Positions 55,050 to 63,392 of a stretch of DNA of 64,000 nt are shown here, in pieces. Both the position numbers and the translations under genes were made by a program. The notes below the pieces were generated by a model. The model was not told where the DNA came from, did not search any database, and was given only the letters and a program-made list of their open reading frames with translations. Source of the DNA: Xenophilus sp. L33 (GTDB taxonomy: Bacteria > Pseudomonadota > Gammaproteobacteria > Burkholderiales > Burkholderiaceae_C). Numbering within the stretch: the first letter of the stretch is position 1; the number at the start of each line of letters is the position of its first letter. The stretch is taken from the NCBI RefSeq assembly GCF_009765735.1, contig NZ_LMUW01000119.1, positions 1-64,000 of the forward strand. Direction: 5' to 3'.

Positions 55050-56135
55050 ATGGCTAGCACCCGCCAACGGTTGGAGGCATTGACGGCCGGCTTGTCGCTG
55101 CCGGCAGAGACCGCGAGGGAAGCATCCCCGGCGCGCCAGCTCGCGCAGCCGCAGGACGCACCGCCTTCCGCGGCAGCGTCCGTGGAAACCAGGTTTCCAC
55201 CCGCGGTCGGCGGCACCCTGGCACCGCGCACCGGCCCGGGCCAGATGATGGCCTTTCGTGGACAGATCCAGCAGGTCGAGGGCGAGATGGCGACCCTGCG
55301 TGAGAAGCTGCGCCAATACGACGGTGCACTGCCGACCCGCAAGATGGACCCGAAGACGATCCGCCCCAGCCGCTGGGCCAATCGCCACGAGACCTCTTTC
55401 TCGACCGCCGAATTCGCCGGCCTGAAGGCGGACATCGAACACGCCGGCGGCAATGTCCAGCCGATCCTGGTGCGACCGCTCAAGGAAGAGCCGGGCCAGT
55501 TCGAACTGGTCTTCGGTCACCGTCGGCATCGCGCGTCGCTTGAACTCGGCATCCCGGTGCTGGCCTCGATCTGGGTCGATGAGCTCGGCGATGCGGCGCT
55601 CTTCGCCGCCATGGATCGCGAGAACCGGGAGCGCGCGGACCTTTCGCCCTACGAGCAAGGCGTGATGTATCAGCGCGCGCTCGAAGAGCAACTTTTCCCG
55701 ACCCAACGCCAGCTCGCCGAAGGCCTGGGCGTCAGCCACACCTGGGTTCGCAAGGCGCTGCTCGTCGCGCAGTTGCCCCCGGCGGTGGTCGAATGCTTCC
55801 GCAGCCCGCTGGAGATCAGCTTCCGGCACGCCGAGCAGATCCACTCGGCCATGGAAAAGGATCGGCGCGGATTCCTCAAGCGGGTCGAACGCCTGCGGGG
55901 CCACAGCCTCTCGGCCGCGCTCGTGGTGGCGCGGCTGCTCGACGCCAAGCCCGGCTTCGAGCGTTCCGAGCGAATCGAGGTCGAGGCCGACGGCAAGAAG
56001 CTCGGAACCCTGGTGCGCGCGAAGTCCGGCGAGCTCACGATCTCGGTCACACCCGAAGCCGCCACCGACGCCAGCCTCGATGCTCTCGAGGCTGCCATCG
56101 GCGACGCGCTGCGCAAGGTCCGCAGCCTGGGCTGA
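55050..56135 (+). CDS. parB: ParB-type centromere-binding protein
   Basis: A 361-residue ParB. An N-terminal Ala/Pro-rich segment is followed by the ParB/Srx CTPase domain with box II GHRRHRAS (156-163) and ENRERADLSP (191-200), then the helix-turn-helix TQRQLAEGLGVSHTWVRKALL (218-238). The C-terminal dimerisation part ends in LEAAIGDALRKVRSLG. AGAGGAG precedes the ATG at 55050; an earlier in-frame start would run through two parS-like sites. Copy 4 of the palindrome is inside codons 45-51. ParB would bind these sites, spread, and act with ParA. Confidence 0.93.
   Translation: MASTRQRLEALTAGLSLPAETAREASPARQLAQPQDAPPSAAASVETRFPPAVGGTLAPRTGPGQMMAFRGQIQQVEGEMATLREKLRQYDGALPTRKMDPKTIRPSRWANRHETSFSTAEFAGLKADIEHAGGNVQPILVRPLKEEPGQFELVFGHRRHRASLELGIPVLASIWVDELGDAALFAAMDRENRERADLSPYEQGVMYQRALEEQLFPTQRQLAEGLGVSHTWVRKALLVAQLPPAVVECFRSPLEISFRHAEQIHSAMEKDRRGFLKRVERLRGHSLSAALVVARLLDAKPGFERSERIEVEADGKKLGTLVRAKSGELTISVTPEAATDASLDALEAAIGDALRKVRSLG
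55182..55200. repeat. parS-like palindrome, copy 4 (inside parB)
   Basis: GTGGAAACC-A-GGTTTCCAC inside parB, read as V-E-T-R-F-P. The reading frame is different from copy 1 in parA, so the DNA, not the peptide, is conserved. Confidence 0.85.
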
Positions 56136-56154
56136 AGCGAGGGCAGGGCGGCAA

Positions 56155-56176
56155 TGTGAGAACGGTTGGGATTTGA
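56155..56176 (+). repeat. Stray iteron copy downstream of parB
   Basis: TGTGAGAACGGTTGGGATTT matches the iteron at 53216 with one difference over 20 bases, but lies 2.9 kb away from the array in the same orientation. It could be a handcuffing or copy-control site of the initiator. Confidence 0.7.
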
Positions 56177-56362
56177 ATCCCGACCACCTGCACACCGCCC
56201 GGCGCTTGAAACATCACAGATCAGATGCTGCGCCGGCGCCACACCCCAGCCCCGATTTGCATGCTCACATCACATGAAGACTTGCTTCCAAGCCACTATC
56301 GAATAATCATCAATGGCGATTTGCCATGCAATCGCAGAGTCTCCGCAATCATCTCGATCTAA

Positions 56363-56392
56363 GTCATTGATAATGCTGCAGTTATTCGCAAC
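56363..56392. other. Candidate cer/dif-like Xer recombination site
   Basis: Arms GTCATTGATAA (56363-56373) and TTATTCGCAAC (56382-56392) flank an 8-bp centre TGCTGCAG. The right arm matches 9 of 11 bases of the reversed E. coli XerC arm (TTATGCGCACC), and the inner ATAA/TTAT is kept. An 8-bp centre is like cer rather than chromosomal dif. It lies between parB and a tyrosine recombinase gene. The call rests on one comparison from memory. Confidence 0.35.
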
Positions 56393-56496
56393 CGCCAACA
56401 ATCGGATCCGCCGCAGCGCTTGTCCATGATGAGGCCTTGTCACTGTCCTTCGCCACCCCGGTCCACGAAATTCCTGCGCATCCGTTCAACCCAGAT

Positions 56497-56757
56497 ATGA
56501 CGACCGTTCCCACTCCGCCGCAACTCGCCCACATCGACGACGAGGAGCTCGAACGCCTGGCCGTCACCTGGCGCGCGCAGGCTGGACGGGGCGATCGCGA
56601 GGCGTTCGGCATCGCGCATGCCCTGGAGGTCGAACGCCGGCGGCGCACGCGGATCAGCCAGATGCAGCAGCTGCCGGCCGAGCCCGAGGCTCCGCCGCGA
56701 CCCTGGTGGAAGTTCTGGCAGTCGGGCCCGGCGAACGACCCGACGCTGGGTTCATGA
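56497..56757 (+). CDS. Small protein with C-terminal PWWKFW motif
   Basis: An 86-residue acidic, helical protein (IDDEELERLAVTWRAQAGRGDRE, AHALEVERRRRTRI) ending in RPWWKFWQSG. The start is put at MTTVPTPPQL. I do not recognise a family, but a PWWKFW-like tail is seen in various proteobacterial small proteins. It sits just before the recombinase gene and may be co-transcribed with it. Confidence 0.6.
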   Translation: MTTVPTPPQLAHIDDEELERLAVTWRAQAGRGDREAFGIAHALEVERRRRTRISQMQQLPAEPEAPPRPWWKFWQSGPANDPTLGS

Positions 56758-56785
56758 CGTCCGTGGCCATTCCTGGGCTGCATCC

Positions 56786-58672
56786 ATGAGCAGTCCGCCG
56801 CCGCGCAAGCTGCACCGCGGCCATTTCGCCTTCATGCGCGCTCTGGCCCAGGGCCTGGACGAGCGCGCCAGCTGGGACCGCTACCTCCGCCTGGAGGGTG
56901 AACATGCCGACCTGCGCACCGTGCGCCGCACCATCGCCTGGATCCGGGACGCCTTCGCCGCCGCCGCCCGGCGCGAGCAGCGCCCTGGCACCGCGCGCCT
57001 GATCCTGCTCGACCCGGACCGCTTCCCCGCGAACGCGCCCGCGCTGCCGACACTCGAGGAATTCGCCGCCGCCCAAGGCCTGGAAGACTTCTCCGAAGCC
57101 GAGCAGATCGAGGCCTACGAGGCGGCGCACCGCCAGCCGAGGCCCCGCGCCGCCGCGGCCGGCGCCAGTTCATCGCGCCGGATGCGGGTGATCGAGCGCC
57201 AGCTCGAGGCCCTGCGCTGGCTCGAAGGCCTGATCGCCCAGGACCCGCGGCCCGGCGACAGCGTGGGCGCCTGGCTGAACCCCTCGGTCGCCCGCCGGCT
57301 CGAGAGCGCCGGCATCGCCACGCTGTTCTCGCTGGTGGAGCGGATCAACGGCGTCGGTGCGCGCTGGTGGGCCCAGGTGCCCGGCGTCGGCGAACGCAAG
57401 GCGGCGCGCATCCTCGATTGGCTGCACGCCAACGAGGACGTGCTGGGCGGCCTGCGGGTCGGCCGCCACGTGGCGCTGCCGCGGCGCCGGCTGAGCCCGG
57501 CGACGCTGGCCGCGGTGGTCTCGGCTTCGACCTCGCTGGTGCCCTTCGAGAAGCTGCTGCTGCCGCCGGACCTGGACGGCAGCGCCGGCAGCCAGCGGGC
57601 GCCGACGGCCGCCTGCACCCTGAGAGCCGCCAACGACCACGAGGCCATCGCCGCCTGGCTGCGGGCCAAGGGCGCGCACCGGGAGGCGGAAGTGGCCGGG
57701 GAGGGCGCCGAGGCCGCCCTGTCGGCCACCCAGCGCTCCTACCGCAAGGAAGCCGAGCGGCTGCTGCTCTGGTCGGTGCTGGAACGCAGCAAGCCGCTGT
57801 CCTCGCTCACCGAGGACGACGCGGCCGCCTACCGCGCCTTCCTGGCCGCGCCGCCGCCGAGCTGGTGCGGGCCGCGCCATCACCAGCGCTGGTCGCCGCT
57901 GTGGCGGCCGCTCGAAGGGCCGCTGACGGCCGCGGCGCTGCGCCAGGCGCTGGCGATCGTGCGCAGCCTGTGCGCCTTCCTGGTCGGCCATGGCTACCTC
58001 GCCGCCAACCCTTTCGTCGCCTTGGCCTTGCCGACGCTGCCGCGCCGGCCGCTCGGCGCCAGCCGGACCCTGAGCTTCGCGCAATGGGACCACCTCGACC
58101 GGCTGCTCACCGAGTCCGACGACGGCCCGGTCGGGCGGCGCCTGCGGCGGGCCATGCGCTGGCTCTACGCCACCGGGCTGCGCCTGGCGGAAATCACCGC
58201 GGCACGCTGCGAAGACCTGGCGCCGCCGCGCCGCCCGCAGGACGACTGGCTCCTGTCGGTCACCGGCAAGGGCGGCCGCCGGCGCCAGGTCCCGGTGCCG
58301 GCCGAACTGGTGGCCGAGCTCGAGGCCGAACTGGCGCTGCACGGCTACGAGGACCGGGTCGGCGCAGCGGCCAATCGCCGGATCGCGGTGCTGGCCCGCT
58401 TCGGCGGTGATGCCGGCACGCCGCGGCCCTGGTCGGCCTCCGGGCTGTACCAGGCGGTCAAGGCCTTCGCCGCGCAGGTGGCCGACGGTCTGGAAGGCGC
58501 CGAAGCCCACCAGCTTCGCAAGGCCAGCACCCATTGGCTGCGCCATTCACATGGCGCCCATTCGCTGCGCGGCCGGCCCGGCCAGCCGCCGCTCCTGCTG
58601 CGCACGGTGCAGAACAACCTCGGCCACGTCTCGGCCGCCACCACCGCGAGCTACCTCGGCACGGCCGATTGA
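56786..58672 (+). CDS. Tyrosine recombinase with helix-hairpin-helix-like region
   Basis: A 628-residue phage-integrase-family recombinase, far longer than XerC/D (about 300 aa). The N-terminal half includes a helix-hairpin-helix-like RINGVGARWWAQVPGVGERKAARIL (about 190-215). The catalytic core is at the C-terminal end: Arg in YATGLRLAEI, Lys in VTGKGGRRRQVPVP, HxxR in HWLRHSHGAH, LGHVSA, and the nucleophile Tyr in SYLGTAD near the end. All five residues appear intact. ATG at 56786 has no good ribosome-binding site. Next to parAB, a role in resolving replicon dimers is plausible; it could also be a relic of an integrated element. Confidence 0.83.
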   Translation: MSSPPPRKLHRGHFAFMRALAQGLDERASWDRYLRLEGEHADLRTVRRTIAWIRDAFAAAARREQRPGTARLILLDPDRFPANAPALPTLEEFAAAQGLEDFSEAEQIEAYEAAHRQPRPRAAAAGASSSRRMRVIERQLEALRWLEGLIAQDPRPGDSVGAWLNPSVARRLESAGIATLFSLVERINGVGARWWAQVPGVGERKAARILDWLHANEDVLGGLRVGRHVALPRRRLSPATLAAVVSASTSLVPFEKLLLPPDLDGSAGSQRAPTAACTLRAANDHEAIAAWLRAKGAHREAEVAGEGAEAALSATQRSYRKEAERLLLWSVLERSKPLSSLTEDDAAAYRAFLAAPPPSWCGPRHHQRWSPLWRPLEGPLTAAALRQALAIVRSLCAFLVGHGYLAANPFVALALPTLPRRPLGASRTLSFAQWDHLDRLLTESDDGPVGRRLRRAMRWLYATGLRLAEITAARCEDLAPPRRPQDDWLLSVTGKGGRRRQVPVPAELVAELEAELALHGYEDRVGAAANRRIAVLARFGGDAGTPRPWSASGLYQAVKAFAAQVADGLEGAEAHQLRKASTHWLRHSHGAHSLRGRPGQPPLLLRTVQNNLGHVSAATTASYLGTAD

Positions 58673-58763
58673 CGGCACACTGGCGGGCGCGGTCCGGCGC
58701 ATCGCCTGGCGATGCGGCGGTATGCAAATTGCGAGGCATCGACATCCTTGTCCTGGAGGCGAC

Positions 58764-60140
58764 ATGTCCACAGCCACCGGCGCGTCCGCGCCCGTCACCG
58801 AACCCGTCGATGCCATGCTGCCGGCGTCGCAGCTGCTGGTCTTCGGCCTGCAGCACGTGCTGGTGATGGGCGCGGTGCCGATCACCTCGGTCTTCCTGGT
58901 CGCCAAGGCGCTGAACCTCGACACCGAGACGACGCTCAAGCTGATCAGCTCGACCTTCCTGGTCTGCGGCCTCGGCAGCCTGCTGCAGGCCTTCGGTCCG
59001 CTGAAGTTCGGCGCCCGGCTGCCTTTCATGATGATTCCGGGCGGCGCGCCGATCGTGATGTTCCTCACCATCGCCCAGCAGGCCGACCTGCCGACCGCCG
59101 CGGGCGCGGTGATCATGACCTCCATCTGCTACTTCCTGCTGCTGCCGGTGTTCGCCCGTTGCCTCAAATACTTCCCGCGGATCGTGATCGGCACCTTGCT
59201 GCTCCTGGTGTCGATCAACCTGCTGAAGGTCTACGGCGGCATCATCGTCGGGCGGCCCGGCACGCCGGGCTTCGCCGACCCGGCGGCGATCGGGCTGGCC
59301 TTCGCCACCATGGCCTTCACCATCGGCTTCGCGCGCTTTCTCAAGGGCATGTGGGGCCAGGTGTCGGTGCTGCTCGGCCTGGTCGCCGGCACCTTGCTGG
59401 CGGTGGCCTGCGGCCGTTCCGACTTCAGCGGCGTGGCCAGCGGCGCCTTCCTGAGCTGGCCGACCGTGATGCCCTTCGGCTGGCCGAAGTTCGATCCGGT
59501 GGCGGCGATCCCGCTCTTGATCTTCAGCGTCATCTCGATGGTCGAGGCCACCGGCCAGACGATCGCGGTGGCCGAGGCGGTCGACAAGAAGATCGACCCG
59601 CGGGTCGACGTGCCCAAGACGATCCGCGGCGACGCCCTGATGTCGCTGGTCGGCGGCTTCATGGGCACCTCGATGATCATCACCAGCGGCGAGAACATCG
59701 GCATCGTGCGCGCCACCGGCGTGCGCTCGCGCTTCGTCACCGCGGCGGCCGGGCTGATCCTGGTGTGCATCGCGTTGATCGCCCCCTTCGGCCGGCTGGC
59801 CAACGCGATCCCGGCCCCGGTGGTCGGGGGCACCGCCATGATCGTGTTCGCGATCATCGGCACCATGGGCATCGACATGCTGCGCCAGACCAACCTGCGC
59901 GAGCGCAGCGGCATGTTCATCCTGGCCGGCGCGCTGACCATGGGCCTGCTGCCGATCCTGGTGCCCGGCCTCTACAGCCGCTTCCCGGCCGACCTGCAGC
60001 TGGTGCTGGGCAACGGCCTGGCGATGGGGTCGCTGACCGCGGTGCTGCTGAACCTGCTGTTCCATCATTTCGGCGGAAGCTCTGCCGAAGCGGCGGAGGG
60101 CGAGGCAAGGCCGCTGCCGTCGTCCGCCGCCGGCCATTGA
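58764..60140 (+). CDS. NCS2-family nucleobase:cation symporter
   Basis: A 458-residue permease with about 12-14 helices, like UraA/XanQ/UacT. LPASQLLVFGLQHVLVMGAVPI at the start, the substrate-site FSVISMVEATGQTIAV, and GGFMGTSMIITSGENIGIVRATGVRSR are typical; the QH pair in helix 1 is present. CTGGAGGCG precedes the ATG. The amidohydrolase starts 13 bp later and a TauE gene overlaps that, so this is a three-gene operon for a nucleobase or related cyclic amide. Confidence 0.9.
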   Translation: MSTATGASAPVTEPVDAMLPASQLLVFGLQHVLVMGAVPITSVFLVAKALNLDTETTLKLISSTFLVCGLGSLLQAFGPLKFGARLPFMMIPGGAPIVMFLTIAQQADLPTAAGAVIMTSICYFLLLPVFARCLKYFPRIVIGTLLLLVSINLLKVYGGIIVGRPGTPGFADPAAIGLAFATMAFTIGFARFLKGMWGQVSVLLGLVAGTLLAVACGRSDFSGVASGAFLSWPTVMPFGWPKFDPVAAIPLLIFSVISMVEATGQTIAVAEAVDKKIDPRVDVPKTIRGDALMSLVGGFMGTSMIITSGENIGIVRATGVRSRFVTAAAGLILVCIALIAPFGRLANAIPAPVVGGTAMIVFAIIGTMGIDMLRQTNLRERSGMFILAGALTMGLLPILVPGLYSRFPADLQLVLGNGLAMGSLTAVLLNLLFHHFGGSSAEAAEGEARPLPSSAAGH

Positions 60141-60153
60141 AAAGAAGCATCCG

Positions 60154-61593
60154 ATGACCTCGCCCCGCGACATCGACCCGGCCGACCTGCGCGCGAGCGA
60201 ACTGCTGCTGCTGCCCGAGCACCTGATGCTGCGCGGCGGCTCGGTCGGCGGCCAGGCGGTGGTGGTGAAGGACGGCCGCTTCAGCGACGTCGGCCCGGCC
60301 GCCGAGGTGCTCGCGAGACATCCGCAGCTCGCGCCGGTGGCGCTGCCGGCGCGGCTCGTGATGCCGGGCTTCATCGACGCCCATCACCACCTGACGCAAT
60401 CCTTCGGCAAGTCGCTGGCCGCCGGCGAGCCGTCGGAGATCTTCCAGCGCATCTGGGTGCCGCTCGAGGCCAGCCTGGACGACGAGCTGGTCTACAAGGC
60501 CAGCAAGGTGGCGGCGCTCGAATCGCTGCGCGGCGGCTTCACCACCGTCGTCGATGCCGGCACCCGCGCCAAGGGCGACATCGAGGCGGTGATCGACGCG
60601 ACCCGCGAGGCCGGCCTGCGTTGCGTGCTCGGGCTGATCTGCAACGACGGCGGCAACCAGAGCGAGCCGGCGCTGCGCGCCGAGGTGATGGCCCGCGCCG
60701 AGCGCTTCATCGCGCGCTGGCAGGGCGACGCGCTGCTGCATGCGTCGCTCGCGATCTCGGTGCCCGAGGTGGCGTCCGACGAGGTGCTGGTCGCGGTCTC
60801 GCGGCTCTGCGCCGAGAGCGCGGTCCTGTTCCAGAGCCACGTCAACGAGCACCTGGCCTCCGTCGAACGCTCGCTGGTGCGCCGCGGCAAGCGGCCGATC
60901 GAGCTGCTCGACGCGCTCGGCGCGCTCGGGCCGCAGCTGCTGATCGCCCACGGCACGCTGGTCACGCCGCACGAGCTGCGCATCCTGCAGGACACCGACA
61001 CCGCCGTCAGCTACAACCCGGTCGCCAGCCAGTGGAAGGGCAACGCGGTGGCGCCGGCGCTGCAGATGGCCGAGCTCGGCATCCGCTTCGGCCTGGGCAC
61101 CGACGCCACACGCAGCGACGGTTTCCGGCTGCTCGATGCCGCCGAATACGCGCAGCGGCTGGCCTTCGGCCTCTCGATCGGCGACTTCTCCAGCGGCGGC
61201 GGCTGGACCTGGCTCGACCACGCGACCCACCAGGGCGCGGACGCGGTCGGCCTGGGCGGCCTCACCGGCGAGATCGCGATCGGCCGGCGTGCCGACTTCC
61301 TGATCGTCGACGTCGACGTGCCGGAGCTGTGCCCGTCGATCGACCTCGACTGGGACCTGCTGCGCCTGGGCAACCGCGACCAGATCGACGCGGTCTTCGT
61401 CGACGGCGCGCTCAGGCTGTGGCGCGGCTGGCCGCTCGACTGGGACGGCCGGGCGCTGGTCGACGAGCTGCGCGAACTGGCCGGCCGCGCGATCGCGACG
61501 GCGCCGATCCAGCGCATCCACGCGCTGTCGCCGCAGGACCGCCGGCAGCGCCTCGCACGCCGTGAACGCGGCGACGGCCGGCCCGCGCGATGA
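60154..61593 (+). CDS. Amidohydrolase-superfamily deaminase, TRZ/ATZ/8-oxoguanine deaminase-like
   Basis: A 479-residue metal hydrolase. Metal ligands: HxH in GFIDAHHHLTQS, His in FQSHVNEH, His in LIAHGTLV, and Asp in GLGTDATRSD. This pattern is of guanine/8-oxoguanine deaminases and triazine hydrolases that remove an amino group from an aromatic ring. It begins 13 bp after the NCS2 permease and overlaps the TauE gene by 4 bp. The permease-deaminase pairing suggests a purine or pyrimidine-like substrate; which one is not determined. Confidence 0.88.
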   Translation: MTSPRDIDPADLRASELLLLPEHLMLRGGSVGGQAVVVKDGRFSDVGPAAEVLARHPQLAPVALPARLVMPGFIDAHHHLTQSFGKSLAAGEPSEIFQRIWVPLEASLDDELVYKASKVAALESLRGGFTTVVDAGTRAKGDIEAVIDATREAGLRCVLGLICNDGGNQSEPALRAEVMARAERFIARWQGDALLHASLAISVPEVASDEVLVAVSRLCAESAVLFQSHVNEHLASVERSLVRRGKRPIELLDALGALGPQLLIAHGTLVTPHELRILQDTDTAVSYNPVASQWKGNAVAPALQMAELGIRFGLGTDATRSDGFRLLDAAEYAQRLAFGLSIGDFSSGGGWTWLDHATHQGADAVGLGGLTGEIAIGRRADFLIVDVDVPELCPSIDLDWDLLRLGNRDQIDAVFVDGALRLWRGWPLDWDGRALVDELRELAGRAIATAPIQRIHALSPQDRRQRLARRERGDGRPAR

Positions 61594-62297
61594 GCGTGGC
61601 CACCCTGGCCCTGGTCTCGGCGATGGTCGTGCTTGGGGCCTTCGTGCAGGGCAGCACCGGCGTCGGCTTCGCCTTGCTGGTGGCGCCGGTGCTCGGCATC
61701 CTGGCGCCGGCGCTGCTGCCGGTCGCGGTGCTGGTGCTGATGCTGCCGCTGAACCTCTACGTGGCCTGGCGCGAGCGCGCCGCGCTCGACATGCCGAGCG
61801 CCGGCTGGATCTCGGCCGGCCGCATCGCCGGCACCTTCGGCGGCCTGTGGGTGCTGGTCGCGCTGTCGGCGCAGCACCTGGCGATCCTGATCGGCGTCTC
61901 GACCATCGCGGCGGCGCTGGCCACGCTGGCGATGCCGGTGTTCCGCGCCAGCCGCAGCGCCTTCGTCGCGGCCGGCCTCATCACCGGCGTGACCGAGACG
62001 GCGACCGGCATCGGCGGGCCGCCGCTGGCGCTGGTCTACCAGCACCATCCGGTGGCGGTCATGCGCTCGACGATCGCGCTGTGCTTCCTGATCGGCGAGC
62101 TGGTGTCGCTGGTCTTCCTCTGGCAGTCGGACCGCATCGCCTCGGCCCAGCTGGTCGGCGCGGCCCAGCTGCTGCCGGCACTCGCGGTCGGCGCGGTGGC
62201 CAGCCGGCTGGTGCACGAGCGGGTCAACCAGCGCGCGCTGCGCGTCTTCGTGATGGCCTTCTCGATCGTTTCCGGGCTGGTGCTGATCTTCAAGTGA
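61590..62297 (+). CDS. TauE/SafE-family sulfite/anion exporter
   Basis: A 235-residue membrane protein with about seven to eight helices. The N-terminal FVQGSTGVGFALLVAPVLGIL and the second GxxTETATGIGGPPLALVYQHH repeat are the hallmark of TauE/SafE. Its ATG overlaps the amidohydrolase stop (ATGA). Such proteins export sulfite or organosulfur anions; in this context it may export a by-product of the deaminase pathway, which is inference. Confidence 0.88.
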   Translation: MSVATLALVSAMVVLGAFVQGSTGVGFALLVAPVLGILAPALLPVAVLVLMLPLNLYVAWRERAALDMPSAGWISAGRIAGTFGGLWVLVALSAQHLAILIGVSTIAAALATLAMPVFRASRSAFVAAGLITGVTETATGIGGPPLALVYQHHPVAVMRSTIALCFLIGELVSLVFLWQSDRIASAQLVGAAQLLPALAVGAVASRLVHERVNQRALRVFVMAFSIVSGLVLIFK

Positions 62298-62303
62298 GCG
62301 CGT

Positions 62304-62987
62304 TCAGCGCTTGCGCATGAGCGTCAGGCGCAGCCCGGTACGCACCTCGAAGCCGAGCTTTTCGTAGAGCGCCAGCGCGCCGAGGTTGTCGCTGAAGACG
62401 TGCAGGAAGGGCGTCTCGCCGCGCGCCCGGATCTGCGCGCAGACCGCCAGCACCAGGTCGCGGCCGAGCCCGCGGCCGCGAAAGTCGGGGTCGGTGCAGA
62501 CGGCGCTCACCTCGGTGTGGCCATCGAGCCGCATGCGTTCGCCGGCCATCGCGGCCAGCCGGCCGTCGATGCGCACGCCGAGGAAGCGGCCCAGCTCCCG
62601 GGTGCGCGTGTTGAAAGGCCCGGGCTTGGTCTTGTCGACCAGCGCCAGCATCTCGTCGACGTCGCCGGCGCCGAGTTCGCGCAGCCTCGCGGCGTCGAAG
62701 TCCTTCGGCTCGGCGGCGGCCACCATCTGCGTCATGTCGCGACGGATCACGACCTCGAACGCGTCGGTCGGCGTCACGTCCTGCCGTGTGAAGAGCGCGA
62801 TCTGGTCGTCGGGCTCGACCAGTTCGGCGAGCGCGTCGAAGTTCTCCGGCGCGGGGCGCGACAGGGCGCCGAAGCGCGCGTATTCGCTCGGGAAGCGCAG
62901 TGCCAGCGGGCCGCCCAGGGCCAGCGAGGCCTGCCGGCTGGTCAGCGCGCTCCAGACCACGTTGTCGAGGGGATCGATGGCCGTCAT
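62304..62987 (-). CDS. GNAT-family N-acetyltransferase
   Basis: A 227-residue acetyltransferase with two halves. The first ~110 residues are FR47-like substrate domain (PENFDALAELVEPDDQIALF). The second half has the acetyl-CoA motif A RGRGLGRDLVLAVCAQIRARGE after VSAVCTDPDF, and motif B ALALYEKLGFEV. It is co-directional with the tautomerase (5 bp between), probably one transcript. The substrate is unknown. Confidence 0.86.
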   Translation of the reverse strand: MTAIDPLDNVVWSALTSRQASLALGGPLALRFPSEYARFGALSRPAPENFDALAELVEPDDQIALFTRQDVTPTDAFEVVIRRDMTQMVAAAEPKDFDAARLRELGAGDVDEMLALVDKTKPGPFNTRTRELGRFLGVRIDGRLAAMAGERMRLDGHTEVSAVCTDPDFRGRGLGRDLVLAVCAQIRARGETPFLHVFSDNLGALALYEKLGFEVRTGLRLTLMRKR

Positions 62988-62992
62988 CGTGC

Positions 62993-63376
62993 TCAGCTCG
63001 CGTACTGCGCCTCGCCGTTGCCGAAGGACCAGTTCTCCTTGCGCACCTCGACCAGGCTGATGAAGACGTCCTCGCGCCGCATGCCCAGGCGCTGCTGCAA
63101 CCCGTCGGCCACCGCCTTGTAGAAGGCGCGCTTCAGTTCGACGCCGCGGCCTTCGTTCAAGGTCACCTGGATCACGACGCAGTCCGGCGTGCGCCGGATG
63201 CCGAGGTAGTCCGGATCGATGACCAGGTCGCCGGGCGCATGCTCGGTGATCACCTGGAAGCGGTCGTCCGGCGGCACGTTCAGGGTGGCGCGCATGGCGT
63301 CGTAGACCACCTCGCCGAGGGCGCGGCGATGCTCGGGCGTCTTGCCCTGCGCGAGGTCGATGCGAACGAGAGGCAT
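62993..63376 (-). CDS. Tautomerase-superfamily protein (4-oxalocrotonate-type)
   Basis: A 127-residue protein of the double-length tautomerase group. Catalytic Pro is exposed at the N-terminus after Met removal (MPLVRIDLAQGKTPEHRRAL). Later VIQVTLNEGRGVELKRAFYKAV and LGMRREDVFISLVEV fit the beta-alpha-beta repeats. AAGGAGATT precedes the ATG. Members isomerise 2-oxo acids or act as dehalogenases. It is followed by the GNAT gene 5 bp away. Confidence 0.84.
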   Translation of the reverse strand: MPLVRIDLAQGKTPEHRRALGEVVYDAMRATLNVPPDDRFQVITEHAPGDLVIDPDYLGIRRTPDCVVIQVTLNEGRGVELKRAFYKAVADGLQQRLGMRREDVFISLVEVRKENWSFGNGEAQYAS

Positions 63377-63392
63377 GGGAATCTCCTTGTCT

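Larger units (their letters stand above)
56136..56496. other. Intergenic region after parB with iteron and palindromes
   Basis: No supported gene. It contains the stray iteron at 56155, the inverted repeat ATGGC-GATTT-GCCAT (about 56313-56327), a cer/dif-like site at 56363-56392, and lower G+C than the flanks. Confidence 0.5.
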
